This document shows positions 15,781 to 24,512 of a DNA stretch of 48,885 nucleotides, in pieces. This stretch comes from Clostridia bacterium (lineage in GTDB: Bacteria; Bacillota; Clostridia; Oscillospirales; Acutalibacteraceae). Position numbers and translations under genes: made by a program. Below the pieces are notes generated by a model. That model was not told where the DNA came from, ran no database searches, and was given only the letters and a program-made list of their open reading frames with translations. The stretch covers positions 1-48,885 of the forward strand of contig JAFWYP010000056.1 in NCBI GenBank assembly GCA_017517665.1, given 5' to 3'. Each line of letters begins with the position of its first letter. Position 1 is the stretch's first letter.

Positions 15781-16782
15781 TTGAAGAAAACGGCGGTTGC
15801 AATCGTGATAATAATTGCGGCGGCGCTTGTTGCTTTTCTCGCATATGACGGCACAGTCAATAAAGAAATCACCTCCGATTTCTTTTCTATGAACACCTAC
15901 TCAACAGTTAAACTCAAAGGCGCGGAATCTGACGAAGCTGCGGAAGAAATAAGGAGTTTAACCGAGAAACTTGACACGGAAATTCTTTCGAGAACAAGCA
16001 GCAAATCCGTTGTATCGGTTCTCAATAAAAACGGCGGAGGAAACGCGGAGAAAATATCGGATTATCTCAATGTTCTTTTTGATGTATGCAAAAAAAGCGG
16101 AGGCGCTTTTGATTTCACTCTCGGTGCGGTCAGCGACCTGTGGAGTTTCAGCTCAAACCCCGTTTTGCCCGATGAAACAGCGATAAAAGATGCTCTTTCA
16201 CATTCGGGATATGATAAAATGAAGTTTGACGGAAAAGAAATTGATTATTCCGATAAAGCTGCGGTTATTGATTTCGGCGGCGCAGGAAAAGGAATTGCGC
16301 TTGACGAAATAAAGACTGTTCTTGAAAACAAAAAAATAAGGGAAGCAGTTGTCAGCATAGGCGGCAGCGTTCTTCTTATGGGTGATAAGAAATTTACCGT
16401 CGGAATCAGAAATCCCGAAGGCAATTCGGGCAGCTACATTGCGAAGCTTCATATCCCCGAAGGCTGTGTTTCGACCTCGGGCAGCTATGAACAGCAGTTT
16501 GAATTCGGCGGCAGAAAATATCATCATATTCTCGACCCCGAAACGGGATACCCCGTTGACAACGGTCTTCTGAGTGTAACAATTGTTTCCGACAGCGGAA
16601 TTTTAACCGATGCACTTTCAACGGCTTGCTTTGTTCTCGGTTACGAAAAAGGAAAAGAGCTTGCGGAAAACTATGGGTGCGGTGTTGTTTTTGTTACCGA
16701 AGAAAAAAAAGTTTATGCGGAAAACGGCGCTGAAAACTATATTGAAATAACAGATAATGCATATACTCTGGTGATGCAATGA
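15781..16782 (+). CDS. apbE: FAD:protein FMN transferase
   Basis: About 333 residues. ApbE moves FMN from FAD onto a threonine of acceptor proteins; in this operon the acceptors should be RnfG and RnfD. An N-terminal membrane anchor (residues 4-20) places it outside. Seen: FSMNTYSTVKLKG at the start of the domain, FDFTLGAVSDLWSF, the DFGGAGKGIALD motif, SIGGSVLLMG, and RKYHHILDPETGYPV with the metal/FAD-binding His-Asp. I start at TTG 15781, six bases after GGGCAGGTG; a GTG at 15772 overlaps that site. It overlaps the next gene by ATGA. Confidence 0.93.
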   Translation: MKKTAVAIVIIIAAALVAFLAYDGTVNKEITSDFFSMNTYSTVKLKGAESDEAAEEIRSLTEKLDTEILSRTSSKSVVSVLNKNGGGNAEKISDYLNVLFDVCKKSGGAFDFTLGAVSDLWSFSSNPVLPDETAIKDALSHSGYDKMKFDGKEIDYSDKAAVIDFGGAGKGIALDEIKTVLENKKIREAVVSIGGSVLLMGDKKFTVGIRNPEGNSGSYIAKLHIPEGCVSTSGSYEQQFEFGGRKYHHILDPETGYPVDNGLLSVTIVSDSGILTDALSTACFVLGYEKGKELAENYGCGVVFVTEEKKVYAENGAENYIEITDNAYTLVMQ

Positions 16783-17150
16783 ATTTGAAATTTATAAAAA
16801 AGGGCGATATTATCATGATTGCCGTGATAATAATTGCGGCGGCAGTTTTTATGCTTTGGAACAATTCAAAAACCGAAGCCGTGCAGGCGGTCATAACCGT
16901 TGACGGCGAAGTTGTCAAAACCGTTGACCTCGGCAATATAAAAGAAAAAATCACCTTCATTCCCGCAACGGAACCGAGAGTTTTGATAACAGCAGAAAAC
17001 GGCAAAATCCGCTTTGAGTCAGCCGAGTGTGAAGATAAGCTCTGTGTTGCCTGCGGTAATTTGAGCAAACACGGAGATACTGCAGTCTGTCTTCCCTCAA
17101 AAACCGTTATAACCGTAACGGGCAGCGATGTTGATGCGGTGGTTTACTGA
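16779..17150 (+). CDS. NusG domain II-containing membrane protein
   Basis: 123 residues. N-terminal membrane helix (about residues 13-28) and an extracytoplasmic domain of the NusG_II type (AVITVDGEVVKTVDLG... through GSDVDAVV). Three cysteines close to each other (DKLCVACG and AVCLP) are typical of this family. Such genes are commonly found between apbE and the Gx/heptaprenyl diphosphate synthase component I gene, near rnf operons in Clostridia; their role is not established. Start overlaps the apbE stop (ATGA), so it is translationally coupled. Confidence 0.85.
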   Translation: MNLKFIKKGDIIMIAVIIIAAAVFMLWNNSKTEAVQAVITVDGEVVKTVDLGNIKEKITFIPATEPRVLITAENGKIRFESAECEDKLCVACGNLSKHGDTAVCLPSKTVITVTGSDVDAVVY

Positions 17151-17151
17151 T

Positions 17152-17670
17152 ATGAAAAAAAGTCTTGCATATAAAACGGCGTTGTCGGCGATTCTTTGCG
17201 CACTTGCTTTGGCACTGAGCTTTCTTGAAAGTCTTTTACCGCCGATACCGTTTCTTCCGCCGGGAGCAAAACCCGGATTTTCAAACATAATAATTATGTT
17301 TGCCGCAGGCAGTCTCGGACTTCCTCAGACCCTTATGATTGTTCTTATAAAGGGCGGCTTCGCTTTTGTCACAAGAGGGGTCACGGCAGGAATAATGAGC
17401 CTTTCGGGCGGAATTTTATCTGCGGCGGCAATGTTTGTTCTGTTAAGATACGGAAATAAGATTTTCGGTCTTATGGGAATATCCGTTATAAGTGCACTGT
17501 TTCACAATATCGGTCAGCTTATTGCGGCGGCATTTATAACGGGCACATCAAGTATAATTTACTATGCACCTGCACTTGCGGTTTTCGGAATAGCAACGGG
17601 TGCCGTAACGGGCGTTATTTTCAAAGCGGTTATTCCTGCGCTCGATAAATTCAAAAAACATTTCTTATAA
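17152..17670 (+). CDS. Gx transporter family / heptaprenyl diphosphate synthase component I-like membrane protein
   Basis: 172 residues, about five membrane helices. Seen: TALSAILCALALALSFLESLLPPIPFLPPGAKPG near the start, and the PGFSNIIIMFA motif characteristic of the family. The name synthase component I is historical; the fold looks like an ECF S-component-like transporter, so transport of a small molecule such as a cofactor or quinone precursor is possible. It starts two bases after the NusG-II stop. An in-frame ATG at 17128 lies inside the previous gene and lacks a ribosome site. Confidence 0.85.
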   Translation: MKKSLAYKTALSAILCALALALSFLESLLPPIPFLPPGAKPGFSNIIIMFAAGSLGLPQTLMIVLIKGGFAFVTRGVTAGIMSLSGGILSAAAMFVLLRYGNKIFGLMGISVISALFHNIGQLIAAAFITGTSSIIYYAPALAVFGIATGAVTGVIFKAVIPALDKFKKHFL

Positions 17671-17693
17671 TATAAAAGTCAGGAGATGATATT

Positions 17694-19039
17694 ATGGTTA
17701 AGGCTGTTGACGGCGTATTGAAAGCTGTTAAAAAGGTCAGAGGCGGCGTTAAGGTTGACCATCATAAAAACACTGCCGAATCCGAAGTTGTAAGACTTCC
17801 CATCCCCTCAAAGGTAGTTATTCCCATGCAGCAGCATATAGGCGCACCTTGTGAGCCGGTTGTAAAGGTCGGAGACAGGTTGCAGTCGGTCAGCTTATCG
17901 GTGATACCGATAAATTCGTTAGTGCACCTATCCACGCATCGGTTTCCGGAAAGGTAACGGCTGTGGGCGATGTGAAGCTTCCCAACGGCGTTATGTCCAA
18001 GGCTGTTACTATCGAATCAGACGGTGAAATGCGCCTCTGGGAAGGCATTGAACCTCCCAAGGTTGAAACGAAAGAAGATTTTATCAAGGCGGTAAGAGCA
18101 TCGGGACTTGTAGGTCTCGGCGGTGCGGGTTTCCCGACCCACATCAAGCTCAATTTCCCTGCCGATAAAAATATCGATACCCTTATTATCAATGCGGCGG
18201 AATGTGAACCTTACATAACCGTTGACTACCGTGAATGCATGGAAAATTCATGGGATATTCTTTCAAGCGTTTATACTCTCAAGGATATTCTCGGATTCAA
18301 GAGAGTTGTTATTGCTGCAGAGGATAACAAACCCGAGGCATTCAAGGTGCTTAAGAACATTGCGGATCATAAGGATGACGTTGATGACGAAGTTCAACTC
18401 ATGATTCTTGAATCCAAATATCCTCAGGGTGCTGAAAAAATGATGGTTCAGTCCGCAACGGGCAGAAGAGTTCCTCCCGGAAAGCTTCCCGCCGATGTAG
18501 GCTGTGTTGTTCTTAATGTAACTTCAGCGGCATTTATCGCACGTTATCTCAAAACGGGCAAGCCTCTTGTCAGCCGTTCGCTTACCGTTGACGGTTCGGC
18601 AATTGCAAATCCCAAAAATGTAAGAGTTCCCATCGGAACCAATATCTCGGATATTATTGATTTCTGCGGAGGCTTCAAAACCGAGCCTTGCAAAATTTTA
18701 ACGGGCGGTCCCATGATGGGTCTTGCCATAGTGGGAACGGATTTGCCTGTTCTCAAGCAGAACAACGCAATTCTTGCATTCTCAAAGGATGATGCGGTTC
18801 TCAAACCCGAAACCGACTGTATCCGCTGCGGCAGATGTGCAATCGCTTGTCCTATGAGCCTTATGCCCACAAACATCGTGAGAGCTGCAAAGGCAAAAGA
18901 TCCCGAAGCGCTCAAACAGCTCGGTATCACGGTTTGCATGGAATGCGGAAGCTGTGCATTTGCCTGCCCTGCAGGTAAGCCCCTTGTTCAGCATATGCGC
19001 CTTGCAAAGGCAATTTTAAGAGAGGAGGGCAATAAATAA
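17694..19039 (+). CDS. rnfC: RnfC, Fe-S/NADH-linked subunit of Rnf complex (frameshifted in this sequence)
   Basis: RnfC is the peripheral subunit that passes electrons between NAD and the membrane part of the ion-pumping ferredoxin:NAD+ oxidoreductase. Reading frame breaks once: 17694-17879 encodes the N-terminus (PIPSKVVIPMQQHIGAPCEP then VKVGDR), and from about 17881 the next frame continues VAVGQLIGDTDKFVSAPIHA and on to 19039. Adding one G at 17879/17880 restores a 448-residue protein, the normal size. Downstream motifs are intact: GLGGAGFPTHIK, GGPMMG, and two 4Fe-4S sites (CIRCGRCAIACP and CMECGSCAFACP). CAGGAGATGAT precedes the ATG. Either a sequencing/assembly slip or a real lesion. 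Confidence 0.9.
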
Positions 19040-20019
19040 TGGTTGACGGAAAAAAGCTTGTTGTAAGTGCGTCGCCTCATCTTCGCACAAAAGACACAAC
19101 TCAGCGAATCATGCTTGATGTTGTTATCGCACTGATTCCCGCACTTATTGCGGCTGTAGTGCTTTTCGGACCCCGCGTTCTTGCCGTTACGGCAACAACC
19201 GTTATCACAGCCGTTCTTTCGGAATTTGCCGCAAGAAAGGTTATGAAGCGTCATAACACAATTCAGGATCTGAGTGCGGTTGTAACCGGTCTTATCCTTG
19301 CATTCAACCTTCCTGTGAGCATTCCTCTCTGGATGGCTGCAATCGGAAGCTTCTTCGCAATTGTTGTTGTAAAGCAGATGTTCGGCGGTATCGGTCAGAA
19401 CTTTGCAAATCCTGCAATTGTTGCAAGAATCGTTCTCCTTCTCTCCTTCGGTCAGGCAATGGGTAACTGGACTGCACCGCTTTCATGGAAAACGGATGCT
19501 GTTTCAACCGCAACACCCCTTGCAATCATCGGCGGCGAATCAACCGAAGCACTGCCTTCACTTCTTGATATGTTCCTCGGCATAAGAGGCGGATGTATCG
19601 GCGAAACCTGCTCCCTTGCACTCATCGTCGGCGGCATCTACCTCATGGCAAGAAAGGTTATTTCTTATAAAATTCCCGTTGCTTTCATCGGCACGGTCGC
19701 CGTTATTATGCTCATCGCAGGCAAATTCGACCTTGAATTCCTTGCATATGAGCTTATGGGCGGCGGACTTCTCCTCGGTGCATTCTTCATGGCAACCGAT
19801 TATTCCACAAGCCCCATCAAATCAAACGCAAAAATCGTTTTCGGCGTAGGCTGCGGTCTTCTGACCTGCGTTATCAGACTTTTTGCATCGCTTCCCGAAG
19901 GCGTATCGTTTGCAATTCTTATCATGAACCTTCTTGTTCCCCATATCGAAACAATTATGGCACCCAAGCCCTTCGGTACGGTTAAAGAGAAAAAGACAAA
20001 GGAGGGTGAGGCAAAATGA
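19039..20019 (+). CDS. rnfD: RnfD, membrane subunit of Rnf complex
   Basis: 326 residues with about eight to nine membrane helices, homologous to NqrB. The covalent FMN site is DAVSTATPLAI (residues about 155-165), where the threonine is the expected ApbE target. Other family features: FGPRVL, MFGGIGQNFANPA and FMATDYSTSP near the ion path. Starts one base inside the rnfC stop codon (TAATG) after a GAGGAGGGC site and overlaps rnfG by four bases. Confidence 0.95.
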   Translation: MVDGKKLVVSASPHLRTKDTTQRIMLDVVIALIPALIAAVVLFGPRVLAVTATTVITAVLSEFAARKVMKRHNTIQDLSAVVTGLILAFNLPVSIPLWMAAIGSFFAIVVVKQMFGGIGQNFANPAIVARIVLLLSFGQAMGNWTAPLSWKTDAVSTATPLAIIGGESTEALPSLLDMFLGIRGGCIGETCSLALIVGGIYLMARKVISYKIPVAFIGTVAVIMLIAGKFDLEFLAYELMGGGLLLGAFFMATDYSTSPIKSNAKIVFGVGCGLLTCVIRLFASLPEGVSFAILIMNLLVPHIETIMAPKPFGTVKEKKTKEGEAK

Positions 20020-20570
20020 AAAACCTGAAGGAATATCTTGTTCCCACAGTAACCCTCTTTGTTATCTGCCTTGTTGCAACAGTTCTTCTCGGTTTCACAA
20101 ATCAGGTGACTGCGCCTATTATTGAGCAGCTTGCAATCGAAACCGAAATCAAGTCCAGACAGACTGTTTTTGCATCTGCTGCCTCCTTCGGTGAAGCTGA
20201 AATTTCCGAGGATGGCACGAGCGTTGTTGCCGCACTCGATGAAAACGGAGCAACAATCGGATTTGTTGTTGTTAATACAGCAAAAGGCTACGGCGGAGAT
20301 ATATCTGTTATGACGGGTGTTGATACAGACGGCAAGGTAACAGGTGTCAACATTCTTTCACACGCAGAAACTGCAGGTCTCGGCGCAAAGGCTGCGGAAG
20401 CTTCATTCCGCGAACAATTTTTCGGTCTTGTTAACGGTATCACCGTTTCAAAGGACAAGGCGGGCGAAAATTCAATTGATGCCATTACAGGCGCAACGAT
20501 AACTTCAAGAGCAGTTACTAATGCGGTAAATGCCGCAATCGAAGCAGCGGGAGGTGAGAACATTGGCTGA
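20016..20570 (+). CDS. rnfG: RnfG, FMN-carrying subunit of Rnf complex
   Basis: 184 residues. One N-terminal membrane helix (about 10-30) and an extracytoplasmic FMN-binding domain. The flavinylation motif is DAITGATITSRAV near the C-terminus (about residues 157-169), with the threonine of TGAT as the FMN carrier. Also seen: GYGGDISVMTGVD and ETAGLGAK, typical of RnfG/NqrC. ATGA overlap with rnfD and an eight-base overlap with rnfE indicate coupled translation. Confidence 0.95.
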   Translation: MKNLKEYLVPTVTLFVICLVATVLLGFTNQVTAPIIEQLAIETEIKSRQTVFASAASFGEAEISEDGTSVVAALDENGATIGFVVVNTAKGYGGDISVMTGVDTDGKVTGVNILSHAETAGLGAKAAEASFREQFFGLVNGITVSKDKAGENSIDAITGATITSRAVTNAVNAAIEAAGGENIG

Positions 20571-21339
20571 AAAGAAATCACTCGGTAAAGAATTTACCAA
20601 AGGTCTTATAGCCGAAAACCCCGTTTTCCGTCTTGTTCTCGGCACCTGTCCCACTCTTGCTGTTACAACAAGCGTTGTCAATGCGCTTGGCATGGGTGTC
20701 TCGGCGATGATAGTTCTTGTTTGTTCAAACATCGTTATCTCGCTTCTCCGCAAGGTTATTCCCTCAAAGGTGCGTATTCCCGCTTACATAGTTGTTATTG
20801 CATCATTCGTTACAATTGTTCAGATGATAGTGAAAGCATTTGTTCCCGCACTTGATGCGGCACTCGGTGTTTTCCTTCCTCTTATAGTTGTTAACTGCAT
20901 CATTCTCGGCAGAGCAGAGGCTTTTGCAGGCAAGAATTCCGTTATCGCTTCTGCGGTTGACGGTCTCGGCATGGGTGTTGGTTTCACCGTTGCACTTTGC
21001 CTTATGGCATCGGTCAGAGAAATTCTCGGTGCAGGCACATTCCTTGCAGGCGCACAGAATCTTCTTGTTCTCTTCGGTGACAACGTTCTCGGCGGCTTCA
21101 ACGGTTTCACTCTTCCCTGGACAGAGTATCTCACCCCCATGACCGTGTTTATTCTTGCACCCGGCGGATTCCTTACATTCGGACTTCTCATGGCTTGCGC
21201 AAACAAGCTTGCCGAAAAGAAAGGCAAGCCCAAGGCTGGTCTTGGCGGCTGTCAGGCTTGTCCCATGGCTAAAAACTGTGCACTTCTTGCGGAAGGCAAG
21301 GAATGCAAAGAAGAAAAAAAGGAGGGTGAAACAGCATGA
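20563..21339 (+). CDS. rnfE: RnfE, membrane subunit of Rnf complex
   Basis: About 258 residues, six membrane helices, NqrD-type. Starts at TTG 20563 (LAEKKSLGKEFTKGL) because GAGGTGAG lies 6-7 bases upstream; the frame opens earlier at 20530 but that lies inside rnfG without a ribosome site. Family motifs: NPVFRLVLGTCPTLAVT, FVPALDAALGVFLPLIVVNC and GRAEAFA. The C-terminal tail is cysteine- and lysine-rich (GGCQACPMAKNCALL), an extension often seen in clostridial RnfE. Overlaps rnfA by ATGA. Confidence 0.95.
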   Translation: MAEKKSLGKEFTKGLIAENPVFRLVLGTCPTLAVTTSVVNALGMGVSAMIVLVCSNIVISLLRKVIPSKVRIPAYIVVIASFVTIVQMIVKAFVPALDAALGVFLPLIVVNCIILGRAEAFAGKNSVIASAVDGLGMGVGFTVALCLMASVREILGAGTFLAGAQNLLVLFGDNVLGGFNGFTLPWTEYLTPMTVFILAPGGFLTFGLLMACANKLAEKKGKPKAGLGGCQACPMAKNCALLAEGKECKEEKKEGETA

Positions 21340-21926
21340 AAATAGCTTTGTCGATTCTCCTTACCGCAATTCTTACCGAAAACTTCGTTCTTTGCAAGTT
21401 CCTCGGTATCTGTCCCTTCCTCGGTGTTTCCAAGAAACTCAATACTGCCGTTGGTATGTCGGGTGCGGTTATCTTCGTTATGGCTCTTGCAACAGCCGTA
21501 ACCTATCCCATCAACAAATATCTTCTTGTTGCAAACGGTCTTGATTATCTCCAGACAATCGTTTTTATTCTCGTAATTGCGGCTCTCGTTCAGCTTGTTG
21601 AGCTTATCCTCAAGAAGTTTATGCCGCCTCTTTACGAAGCACTCGGAATTTATCTTCCTCTTATCACAACAAACTGCGCTGTTCTCGGCGTTGTTCTTCT
21701 CAATATCACCAAAGAATTCAATTTTGTTCAGTCGATGCTTAACAGCGTCGGTGCAGGCATCGGTTTCATGCTTGCGATGGTTATTTTCTCGGGCGTAAGA
21801 AGCAGACTTGAGGGTGCAGATATTCCCAAATTCCTTCAGGGACTTCCCATTGTTCTTATTGCCGCATCAATAGTTTCACTTTCGTTCATGGGCTTCACAG
21901 GTCTTGTTGACGGAATTTTCGGTTAA
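21336..21926 (+). CDS. rnfA: RnfA, membrane subunit of Rnf complex
   Basis: 196 residues, six membrane helices, NqrE-type, paralogous to RnfE in opposite membrane orientation. Family motifs: LTENFVLCKFLGICPFLGVS with the conserved cysteine near residue 25, and YEALGIYLPLITTNCAVLG with the second. Together with RnfE these cysteines hold an intramembrane 2Fe-2S centre (family knowledge). GGAGGGTGA precedes the start, which overlaps the rnfE stop. Confidence 0.96.
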   Translation: MKIALSILLTAILTENFVLCKFLGICPFLGVSKKLNTAVGMSGAVIFVMALATAVTYPINKYLLVANGLDYLQTIVFILVIAALVQLVELILKKFMPPLYEALGIYLPLITTNCAVLGVVLLNITKEFNFVQSMLNSVGAGIGFMLAMVIFSGVRSRLEGADIPKFLQGLPIVLIAASIVSLSFMGFTGLVDGIFG

Positions 21927-21938
21927 GGAGGTAACGGA

Positions 21939-22745
21939 ATGAATCCTATTTTATTGGCAGTAATTATCGTTGCCGCTATCGGACTTATTGCGGGTCTCGG
22001 TCTTTCAATTGCATCAAAGGTTTTTGCCGTACCCGTTGACGAAAAAGCAGAAAAAATCAGAGAATGTCTCCCCGGTGCAAACTGCGGTGCCTGCGGTTTC
22101 TCGGGTTGCGACGGTTATGCTGCTGCACTTTCAAAGGGCGAAACAACAGACACGGCTCTTTGTGCACCCGGCGGAAACGATACCGCAAAGGCTATCGGCG
22201 AAATCACGGGTCTTGCTGCAGGCGAAGTCAAACCTACGGCAGCTGTTGTTCTCTGTCAGGGACATAATGTAAATGCAACGACAAAGCTCGAATATCAGGG
22301 CGTGCACAGCTGCAGAATGGCATCGCAGATTTTCGGCGGTCCCAAGGACTGCATTTACGGCTGTATTGGCTTCGGCGACTGTGTTGAAGCTTGTCAGTAT
22401 GATGCAATCAGTATATGCGACGGTATTGCAAGAATCAATCCCGTTCTCTGCAAGGCTTGCAAGATGTGTGTAAAGACTTGCCCCAAGGGTCTTATTGAAA
22501 TGATGCCCCTTGAAGAAATCAAGGCGGCTGTTCTTTGCAAAAACCACGACAAAGGCGCAGTCACCCGCAAGGAATGCACGGCAGGCTGTATCGGCTGCAT
22601 GAAGTGTGTCAAGGAATGCGAAGCGGGTGCGGTAACAATTGACCGTTTCTGCGCAAAGGTTGACTACGATAAGTGTACGGGCTGCGGCAAATGTCATGAG
22701 GTTTGCCCCGTTGGCGCAATTGACCTCGTTCAGCTTCACAAGTAA
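21939..22745 (+). CDS. rnfB: RnfB, ferredoxin-interacting Fe-S subunit of Rnf complex
   Basis: 268 residues. An N-terminal membrane helix (3-25) precedes the 4Fe-4S motif of the RnfB/Fes type (CLPGANCGACGFSGC, residues about 44-58). The C-terminal part carries several ferredoxin-like clusters: CIYGCIGFGDCVEAC, CKACKMCVKTCP, CIGCMKCVKEC and CTGCGKCHEVCP. It accepts electrons from reduced ferredoxin. TAAGGAGGTAACG precedes the ATG. Last gene of the operon; a two-way terminator follows. Confidence 0.96.
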   Translation: MNPILLAVIIVAAIGLIAGLGLSIASKVFAVPVDEKAEKIRECLPGANCGACGFSGCDGYAAALSKGETTDTALCAPGGNDTAKAIGEITGLAAGEVKPTAAVVLCQGHNVNATTKLEYQGVHSCRMASQIFGGPKDCIYGCIGFGDCVEACQYDAISICDGIARINPVLCKACKMCVKTCPKGLIEMMPLEEIKAAVLCKNHDKGAVTRKECTAGCIGCMKCVKECEAGAVTIDRFCAKVDYDKCTGCGKCHEVCPVGAIDLVQLHK

Positions 22746-22747
22746 AC

Positions 22748-22789
22748 AAAAAAAAGACAGCTTCGGAATTAACCGAGGCTGTCTTTTTT
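22748..22789. terminator. Bidirectional terminator between rnfB and LCAT-like gene
   Basis: AAGACAGCTTCGG (22754-22766 region) and CCGAGGCTGTCTT (22773-22785 region) pair, with an A-run before and T-run after, so it can end both converging transcripts. Confidence 0.9.
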
Positions 22790-22797
22790 GTTATATC

Positions 22798-24381
22798 TTA
22801 TTTGCCGAAAAACTCTTTGATTTTCTTTTCTGCCTTGTATCTGAATAATCTTTCTTCAAACGGAAATGCGGGCTCGCCTGCGTTTTCAGCGGTAAGAGGA
22901 ACCATTGTTTCCTCATCTGTTGCGATGAGGAACTGAGGATATTCTTCGTAGTTCCATACCGTTTTCTGTTCATCGCTGTAAACTATAAGATTAACCCAGT
23001 CGGTGAAATATTCCTCTGCACAGGTGTGGCGCAGATATTTTCCGAACCATGTGATATCGGGAAATTTGCAGGTTGAGGCATCAATCTGATTATCGGCGGA
23101 AACATGATTTTTACCGCAAGCACAAACCTTTGCCTGAACATAGCCTTCGCCGAGAGTTTCGTCAACTGCAGAGCAGGTAGCACCGAAGCTTTCGCAATAG
23201 GTTGAAATCATACCGTCGGTCATTCTGTCGTTGTCCGAGGTGAGGGGGACCATTGTATAGCCGTATTCTGCAAAGATTGCTGTGTTGATGCCGTCATTGA
23301 GAAGCGAATGAATAACATCTGCGTTTGTTGCCTGAACGGAATAATGATAGTAGTCGCTCATTTCAATAAGTTTTGCATATTTCGCGCGCTTTTCGGGAGT
23401 GTTGAAAATATAATCTCTTGCTTCTTCATATCTTTCTTTGCCCATGAGCGCGTAGAAGCCGGGGATTGTTGCGATTGAATCAATAACGCTTTCGTTGAAG
23501 CCGTGGTCGAGAAGCTCGCCTGTGAGGTTATCAACATATTTAACAAGAGGTTCAACCATTCCAAGGTGATAAAGAACATCAAAGAGAATGTAAAGACCTT
23601 CGCCGTCAAATATCTCATAAAGCATACGCATAAGGGAGATGGAGTCAACTTTTATGTTGCCTGAGAACGGGTCTTCGCAAACATTTACACCGTTCATTGC
23701 ACCTGCAAGATAAATAACCGAATCAATGTGATTTCTCTCTTCGTAATTCTCTGCGGTGTAATAGTACTCATAGAGATATGTTGTAAGAACGCTGTTACCC
23801 ATGCTCATTGCAACGAGAGCGACTTTATCGGAGTTTGTGAGTTCAAGAACATAATTGATATATTCGTCAAGCTGCGCGGCGATGGTGCTCATATCAAAAC
23901 GCCAGTCATAAACGAATTCATAGGCATTTTCATATCCGAAGCCTTTATTGAGTTCATAATCACTCTTTTTCTTTTTGCCCGTGTCAGGGTCGGGTTTGCC
24001 GTTTGTGTCACAGGCGATAGGTCCGAAAAGCTCGTTTGCGGCTGTGCCCAAAAGCTTGGCAATTGCCTCATAATCGTTGATGATAAGATTCCATATAAGT
24101 GCGCCGATATTTTCTGTAATAACCTTTACGATAACGTCGGTCGGGAATCCCCATACCTGCTCATCGTCATCTTCGGTTTCGGTTGAAAGACCTTTATAGA
24201 ATTCTCCCTCAAGACCGATTATGTAAACAACAGGAACATCGAATTCAAGATTTTTCAGATCTTCCTCACATGATACCGTCACAGCGGTTGTGCTGCCGCT
24301 TGCGCCTGCGCCTGTGAAACATAATGAAAATGTTATACATATGCAGAGCAGAACAGCGATGAATTTTTTTGCTTTTTTCAT
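22798..24381 (-). CDS. Secreted LCAT-like alpha/beta hydrolase
   Basis: 527 residues. Signal peptide 1-27. The alpha/beta hydrolase part resembles lecithin:cholesterol acyltransferase-type lipases: FVYDWRFD near residues 156-163, and nucleophile elbow VAMSMGNS with Ser193 (A-x-S-x-G instead of G-x-S-x-G). A late ACGKNHVSAD stretch offers the catalytic histidine and an aspartate is available before it. A DTNGKPDPD stretch (125-133) looks like a calcium-binding loop. Substrate is probably a lipid or acyl ester outside the cell; not determinable. CGGAGGCAG lies before the ATG. Own promoter, divergent from the truncated spoVAD gene. Confidence 0.75.
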   Translation of the reverse strand: MKKAKKFIAVLLCICITFSLCFTGAGASGSTTAVTVSCEEDLKNLEFDVPVVYIIGLEGEFYKGLSTETEDDDEQVWGFPTDVIVKVITENIGALIWNLIINDYEAIAKLLGTAANELFGPIACDTNGKPDPDTGKKKKSDYELNKGFGYENAYEFVYDWRFDMSTIAAQLDEYINYVLELTNSDKVALVAMSMGNSVLTTYLYEYYYTAENYEERNHIDSVIYLAGAMNGVNVCEDPFSGNIKVDSISLMRMLYEIFDGEGLYILFDVLYHLGMVEPLVKYVDNLTGELLDHGFNESVIDSIATIPGFYALMGKERYEEARDYIFNTPEKRAKYAKLIEMSDYYHYSVQATNADVIHSLLNDGINTAIFAEYGYTMVPLTSDNDRMTDGMISTYCESFGATCSAVDETLGEGYVQAKVCACGKNHVSADNQIDASTCKFPDITWFGKYLRHTCAEEYFTDWVNLIVYSDEQKTVWNYEEYPQFLIATDEETMVPLTAENAGEPAFPFEERLFRYKAEKKIKEFFGK

Positions 24382-24412
24382 TTTTATCTGCCTCCGTTTG
24401 AAAATATAAGAT

Positions 24413-24442
24413 ATTTTACCATATTAATGCAAACGGTGTCAA
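24413..24442 (-). promoter_or_regulatory. Promoter of LCAT-like hydrolase
   Basis: On the minus strand TTGACA (complement of 24437-24442), 18-base spacer, TAAAAT (complement of 24413-24418), 31 bases before the start codon. Confidence 0.7.
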
Positions 24443-24456
24443 TAAAAACACTTACG

Positions 24457-24485
24457 GTATATTTGCCATCATTATGCGGATAATA
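24457..24485 (+). promoter_or_regulatory. Possible sigma-G-type promoter before spoVAD
   Basis: GTATA (24457-24461), 17 bases, GATAATA (24479-24485). This fits the forespore sigma-G pattern (GHATR, then CATNHTA) except for one base in the -10. Family knowledge: spoVA genes are sigma-G controlled. Assignment is by eye. Confidence 0.4.
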
Positions 24486-24512
24486 TCATCAAACAGTAAT
24501 TGAGGTGATTTT

